From the NCBI GenBank assembly GCA_021372715.1, contig JAJFTX010000014.1:1-5516 (forward strand): a stretch of DNA of 5,516 nucleotides, read 5' to 3'. Made by a program: the position numbers and the translations under genes. This document shows positions 4,884 to 5,516 of this stretch, one piece after another. Every line of letters starts with the position of its first letter. The stretch's first letter is position 1. Source of the stretch: Methanobacterium sp. (GTDB lineage Archaea; Methanobacteriota; Methanobacteria; Methanobacteriales; Methanobacteriaceae). The notes below the pieces were generated by a model, which was not told where the DNA came from, did no database searches, and worked only from the letters and a program-made list of their open reading frames with translations.

Positions 4884-5417
4884 ATGAATTATTATATTTC
4901 CCTGCTCCGGGGTGTTAATGTGGGCGGGCATAAAATAAAAATGACCCAACTAAAAGAATTATACGAATCTCTGCAGCTTAAAGAGGTTAAAACCTATATT
5001 CAAAGTGGAAACGTTATATTCACAACTGAAGATGATAACATTTTCCATTTAAAAAATGAACTGGAAAGAGAACTTGAACGAGTATTTAATTTTCATATCC
5101 CACTGATTATAATAACCCGAAATGAACTTAAAATGGTCATTGAAAACAATCCCTTCTCCAATGAAGATCCCAGTAAATTATATGTCACATTTCTACTTGA
5201 TCCGTCCTTTGATATATCAGAAATAGAAATGGAGAAGATTGAAGATAATGCAGAGAAATATTTCCCGGGAAAGAAGGAGATATACTTATTTTTACCAAAT
5301 GGTTATGGAAGAGCCAGATTAACCAATAATTTCTTTGAAAAGGAACTAAAAGTTCCTGCAACCACCCGGAACTGGAAAACCATCAACAAATTATATGAAT
5401 TAATCTCAACTAAATAA
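4884..5417 (+). CDS. DUF1697 family protein
   Basis: This 177-residue protein is full length for DUF1697, a widespread soluble family of unknown biochemical function. The family signatures are all present. The N-terminus reads YYISLLRGVNVGGHKIKM (3-20), followed by LKELYESLQLKEVKTYIQSGNVIF (23-46), where TYIQSGNVIF is the most conserved stretch. A helix follows at 53-70, with NPF at 89-91 and a central strand KLYVTFLLD (98-106). EIYLFLPNGYGRARLTN (132-148) and the C-terminal TTRNWKTINKLYEL (160-173) complete the set. Homologues start at the same point, which supports ATG 4884. Only AGG directly abuts the ATG, so there is no usable Shine-Dalgarno. It is preceded by an oligo-T terminator and followed after 50 bp by a gene with its own promoter, so it is probably a single-gene transcript. 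No role can be assigned from context. Confidence 0.92.
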   Translation: MNYYISLLRGVNVGGHKIKMTQLKELYESLQLKEVKTYIQSGNVIFTTEDDNIFHLKNELERELERVFNFHIPLIIITRNELKMVIENNPFSNEDPSKLYVTFLLDPSFDISEIEMEKIEDNAEKYFPGKKEIYLFLPNGYGRARLTNNFFEKELKVPATTRNWKTINKLYELISTK

Positions 5418-5420
5418 GAT

Positions 5421-5430
5421 AAGATATATT
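5421..5430 (+). promoter_or_regulatory. TATA-like promoter of the right-edge gene
   Basis: AAGATATATT predicts a start near 5450, immediately ahead of the purine-rich Shine-Dalgarno GAGAGGGGG (5450-5458), which lies 9 bases before ATG 5468. Confidence 0.4.
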
Positions 5431-5467
5431 TCAAAATTTAATTTAAAATGAGAGGGGGAATTATTAT

Positions 5468-5516
5468 ATGTTATCGGAAAAAGTGGACCTTAAAAAGTTA
5501 AAAGAATCCGAAAAAG
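5468..5516 (+). CDS. Start of an unidentified gene cut by the right edge
   Basis: The first 16 codons from ATG 5468 are visible (MLSEKVDLKKLKESEK) before the window ends. The start is well supported by GAGAGGGGG at 5450-5458 and a TATA-like box at 5421-5430. The N-terminus is charged and probably helical, with no signal peptide. Too little is present to name a family. Confidence 0.6.
   Translation, partial: MLSEKVDLKKLKESEK

Noticed and set aside
5448..5501. Short plus-strand frame from ATG 5448 (18 codons including stop)
   Set aside because: It overlaps the Shine-Dalgarno and start of the better-supported gene at 5468 and ends quickly.

Overview
The window looks like a piece of an AT-rich methanogen chromosome, most likely Methanobacterium or a close relative. 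The reasons are Shine-Dalgarno sequences of the GAGGTG / GGTGATC type, archaeal TATA-like boxes, oligo-T terminators, a TTG start, and small zinc-ribbon membrane proteins typical of Methanobacteriales. No 16S rRNA or methanogenesis gene is present, so this placement is an inference. No tRNA, rRNA, CRISPR array, insertion sequence or transposase was found.

Layout. Positions 1-686 (+) hold the C-terminal part of a B12-binding-type radical SAM enzyme whose start lies outside the window. It overlaps by 4 bp a Cys/His-rich, roughly six-helix membrane protein (683-1339, +) that resembles DUF2085. Facing them is a minus-strand cluster. A 381-residue double zinc-ribbon membrane protein with an FxLYD-like C-terminal domain (3262-2117) is followed 38 bp later by an 82-residue three-helix membrane protein (2078-1830). 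Next come an AT-rich terminator and a separately promoted 100-residue zinc-ribbon/two-helix protein (1708-1406). A 289-bp divergent control region (3263-3551) separates this cluster from a plus-strand pair: a TetR-family regulator (3552-4214) and an unrecognised 191-residue protein (4225-4800) resembling the front part of DUF116-type proteins. After an oligo-T terminator comes a DUF1697 protein (4884-5417), probably leaderless, and then the first 16 codons of another gene (5468 to the edge).

The most interesting point is the start of the TetR gene. The complete helix-turn-helix requires translation to begin upstream of the first usable ATG (3621). The open frame between an in-frame TAA (3549-3551) and that ATG has no ATG, GTG or TTG. 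A good Shine-Dalgarno (GGTGATC, 3542-3548) sits directly before an ATT at 3552, so the gene either uses a rare ATT start or carries a start-codon mutation or sequencing error. The upstream region also has a 13-bp inverted repeat (TGACA-gtg-TGTCA) near the expected transcription start of one promoter, and a 12-bp direct repeat with 20-bp period. Both are plausible operators.

How the genes work together is mostly unknown. The TetR regulator probably controls itself and the gene behind it, and possibly the divergent zinc-ribbon cluster. Two of the minus-strand proteins carry the same kind of N-terminal zinc ribbon (Cys 4, 7, 18, 21) on different membrane tails. I see no clear defence system or mobile element. 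The window is mostly small membrane, regulatory and uncharacterised genes.
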